Of a stretch of 64,000 nt of DNA, positions 61,660-64,000 are shown in pieces. The notes under the pieces are model-generated. The model was not told the origin of the DNA. It saw only the letters and a list, made by a program, of their open reading frames with translations, and did not search any database. The translations under genes were made by a program, and so were the position numbers. Source of the stretch: Dimorphilus gyrociliatus (Eukaryota > Annelida > Polychaeta > Dinophilidae). The stretch's first letter is position 1; the number at the start of each line of letters is the position of its first letter. The stretch covers positions 179,540-243,539 of the forward strand of contig CAJFCJ010000007.1 in NCBI GenBank assembly GCA_904063045.1, read 5' to 3'.

Positions 61660-64000
61660 ATGCCTAAAAATTCCTTAAGTACTAAGAAAAAAGTCTTTAA
61701 AAAGAAGCTTACTTCTCCTACAACTAATAGAATACGTAGCGGTTCAGTTTATTCATATATTTCAAAAAATTTAACACCTAAAGTCAGTATAAATCGTGAC
61801 ACTGATATTAAACCTAATCTTGTTGATGTGTCAACTGGTATTTCTCATCAAAATCTATTTGATATTCAAAGAGAAAAAGTTGAATTATTAAAGACATCAG
61901 CTGTAAATAATAATACAATTAATAGCATTAGCTTTGAAGTTTTTATTGAGGCGTATGAAGATGTTAATCAGTCATTTCATAAAAGTGTAAGGCCTGAAGA
62001 GACTCTTAAGCATTTAAATAACATATCTAATAATCTACAACGATGTATGGATCTTTTATGGACCCATTTATGCGCAATACAAAATTCTACTATAAATGCT
62101 CGAGAAGAACTATATGGAAGATTGGATAAGGCAATTTTCAACAATGATAAAATAACTTTAAATGGTTCAGAAGATGAGTTAAATTCGTGGAAAATTAACT
62201 TAGAACTTGCTGAATTAGCCGAAGAAATGGTTAAAGCTGCAAAAATTACAACAATTTGCAAACAAGTTAGAACAATACGAATTTGTATGCAACTATTTAT
62301 TACTTTTTAATTTAATCCAGGCAATAACGAGGACAACGGAAATTGCCGAAAGACTCAAACTAGAAGCTAATTTATTAGAACAGAGAATTAGAAAAGAGCG
62401 TAGCTTTCAACTAGAAAGAGAAAAGCGAGCTTTAGATGAGAGAAAGAAAAATGAGTTCAAACAAATCAAAGAAAGACAATTACAAACAGAAAGAAAAAAT
62501 CGTCTAGAGAATGAAAGAGTGGCGATACTGAGGAGAAGCGATTACAAAATCAACGAATCTTTTAATTTTGAATATCCCTATCAGATTTCAAATGAAGACG
62601 GCTCAACAGAGCTGTGCTGCATTATCCGAACTAATTCGAAATCCTTCACCGAAGATTCAATAAATGTTAATCCACTCAACGGTACCTCTTTTCACTACGA
62701 ACCTAATGATGAATTAATTAGTAAATTAGTTCAATTAGAAAGTAACGAATCCAACTTATTGAATAAAAATAGTCTTTTCTTAACAATACCTCATTATATG
62801 AATAGACTTAGCTCTCAAACAAGAGAACCGATTGTAAAATTTTTATCTAAAGAGAATAATTGGAGAGAATTAAAAACGACTGAAGTTTTGATAGAATCGA
62901 AAAAAGAGCTCAAATTTGCGCAAATAGAATTAAAAGAATTTGGAACTTATGCCGTCGTAGCCTGCCTTAAAAGAGATCATTTAGTAATTACAAAAAAAGG
63001 AGGCAAAATTAAAAGTGCTCTTGACCCCCGATTAACAATCTTTTCTAAACCGAATACCTTTCCTGATAAGGAACATTTTACAGTTGCTAGTCAAATTGTT
63101 GACAGGTGATTTATAGATGTTATAAATTCAAGTTTTTCCTCTTATATTTTGTTTATTTAACAGCAACAGAATTAACGAAATGCGGTCAATAACTTCTTGT
63201 GGTCAAGCTGTTTACAATGTTTCGGCGTTTTACCACTTGCAATGGGAAAGCCATAAACTGTTAGAGAAAATTACAGTTAATGTTCCAATCAATCCAAATC
63301 CAACGAAAGCCAAGAAAATCGCAAAAGGATTAAAGCCACACGAGAAGAAATCTGGCAAGAAGTCAAGACTTAATGAAGGGGAAGGTGAAATTTTGTACTT
63401 GGTGAAATCCTTTGGAAGTGGTGACAGATGGAAAACTGACAGTATAAATGTAACAGTGAAAAAATTGGATATTGTTCAATTCACAACTCAGGAACCCTTA
63501 CAGAAATTCATCATTATTCGTATGAAGGCTAGATCAAGTGGGGAAGAAGCCTCTATTGTTGCTGAGACCTTGTATAATCTATTGCAAAAACGCTATGCTG
63601 AAGTCTTTGTTCGACAGCATAAAGATAATCTCAAACATTTAATAGTTACAATAGTGCCCTCTATGAAATCGGATAAAATGGGCCTTACTTTGAACAACCA
63701 TGGTTTTACAGCAGGTGAAGAAGAATCAATTGGGGTTGAACTTTTTGAAGGTGATCTTATAAAAATTCAATTTTGTGGCAACATGCAATTTCAAAATGTG
63801 AATCAACAAGTTGAAATGATATACAATTCTCAATTAGATACCAAAATCAGCGCCATTATTCAAGTTAAAGATCAATATCTACAAAAAAATTTCGATAATT
63901 TTAGAGCAATTCTACAACTAATACTAAAAACAAGATTAAGAAAGATAAAATCATCACAAAAGTCAATAACAATTGTTCAACCAATAGAAAACAATGAAAT
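61660..64000 (+). CDS. large coiled-coil protein with ZU5/UPA-like region, DTHD1-like, cut by the window end
   Basis: Exons 61660-62265, 62321-63105 and 63164 onwards join in phase across 55-nt and 58-nt introns. The frame is open to the last base, giving at least 742 residues. A basic N-terminus (SLSTKKKVFKKKL) is followed by a helical part, then a long single coiled coil with Glu/Arg/Lys repeats (residues about 205-270). Beta-rich segments come next: LFLTIPHYMNRL, WRELKTTEVL and ELKEFGTYAVVACLKRD recall ZU5/UPA-type modules found in UNC5, PIDD and DTHD1 proteins. The last part, with further beta-type repeats and EETLYNLLQKRYAEVF-like helices, precedes any C-terminal death domain, which would lie outside the window. 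The DTHD1 assignment is tentative; another ZU5-like protein is possible. Confidence 0.7.

Noticed and set aside
1-64000. Search for CRISPR arrays, tRNA genes, rRNA and transposon terminal repeats
   Set aside because: No regularly spaced repeats, no tRNA B-box with matching A-box, no rRNA-like stretch and no transposase or reverse transcriptase frame were seen by eye.

Overview
The window is nuclear DNA from a bilaterian animal. It is strongly AT-rich, carries many AT, GA/CT and triplet microsatellites, and its genes are split by GT-AG introns, many of only 55-82 nt. SKOR, Delta, metaxin, an IL-17-like cytokine, a Cys-loop receptor, GPCRs and a D-serine dehydratase occur together. That set, with short introns and tight packing, suggests a compact lophotrochozoan genome, for example a small annelid; this is inference and the species is not known. 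The standard genetic code fits every gene. I see no transposon, CRISPR array, tRNA or rRNA.

Layout, left to right: a + strand LDL-receptor-class-A membrane protein with a PPxY tail (1894-10707, possibly with a further exon at 1-166); D-serine dehydratase (12777-14376, -); a divergent class A GPCR (16813-18679, +); an IL-17-like cytokine (20447-21250, -); a nicotinic-type Cys-loop subunit (23493-24954, -); a coiled-coil protein (26655-28129, -); SKOR, a SKI-family corepressor (31591-34342, -), embedded in non-coding sequence that looks regulatory; an Hv1/TMEM266-like voltage-sensor protein (38730-45040, +); a monocarboxylate transporter (45688-47250, +); a Delta-type Notch ligand (47832-49894, -); metaxin (52801-54227, +); a peptide-type GPCR (54471-56469, -); a small coiled-coil protein (58397-59265, -); an MFSD4-like transporter (59895-61325, -); and the start of a large DTHD1-like protein (61660-64000, +, cut by the window edge).

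Most gene models were built by joining exons through splice sites. Reading phase was checked at every junction of the main models, and the total coding length of each complete gene is a multiple of three. The exceptions are the 3' tail of the second GPCR, which stays ambiguous, and the 5' end of the LDLa gene. The genes do not form one pathway. Several act at the cell surface (LDLa protein, GPCRs, Cys-loop receptor, Delta, transporters), and SKOR and Delta are developmental regulators.

The most interesting signals outside the plain gene list are: CTCF-like core motifs in most of the gaps between genes; a strong excess of the palindrome TATACWGTATA; a voltage-sensor protein with lysine where Hv1 proton channels have their selectivity aspartate; an in-frame alternative donor in the LDLa gene; a sharp 55-nt lower limit on intron length; and non-coding blocks with CRE and NF-Y doublets around SKOR.
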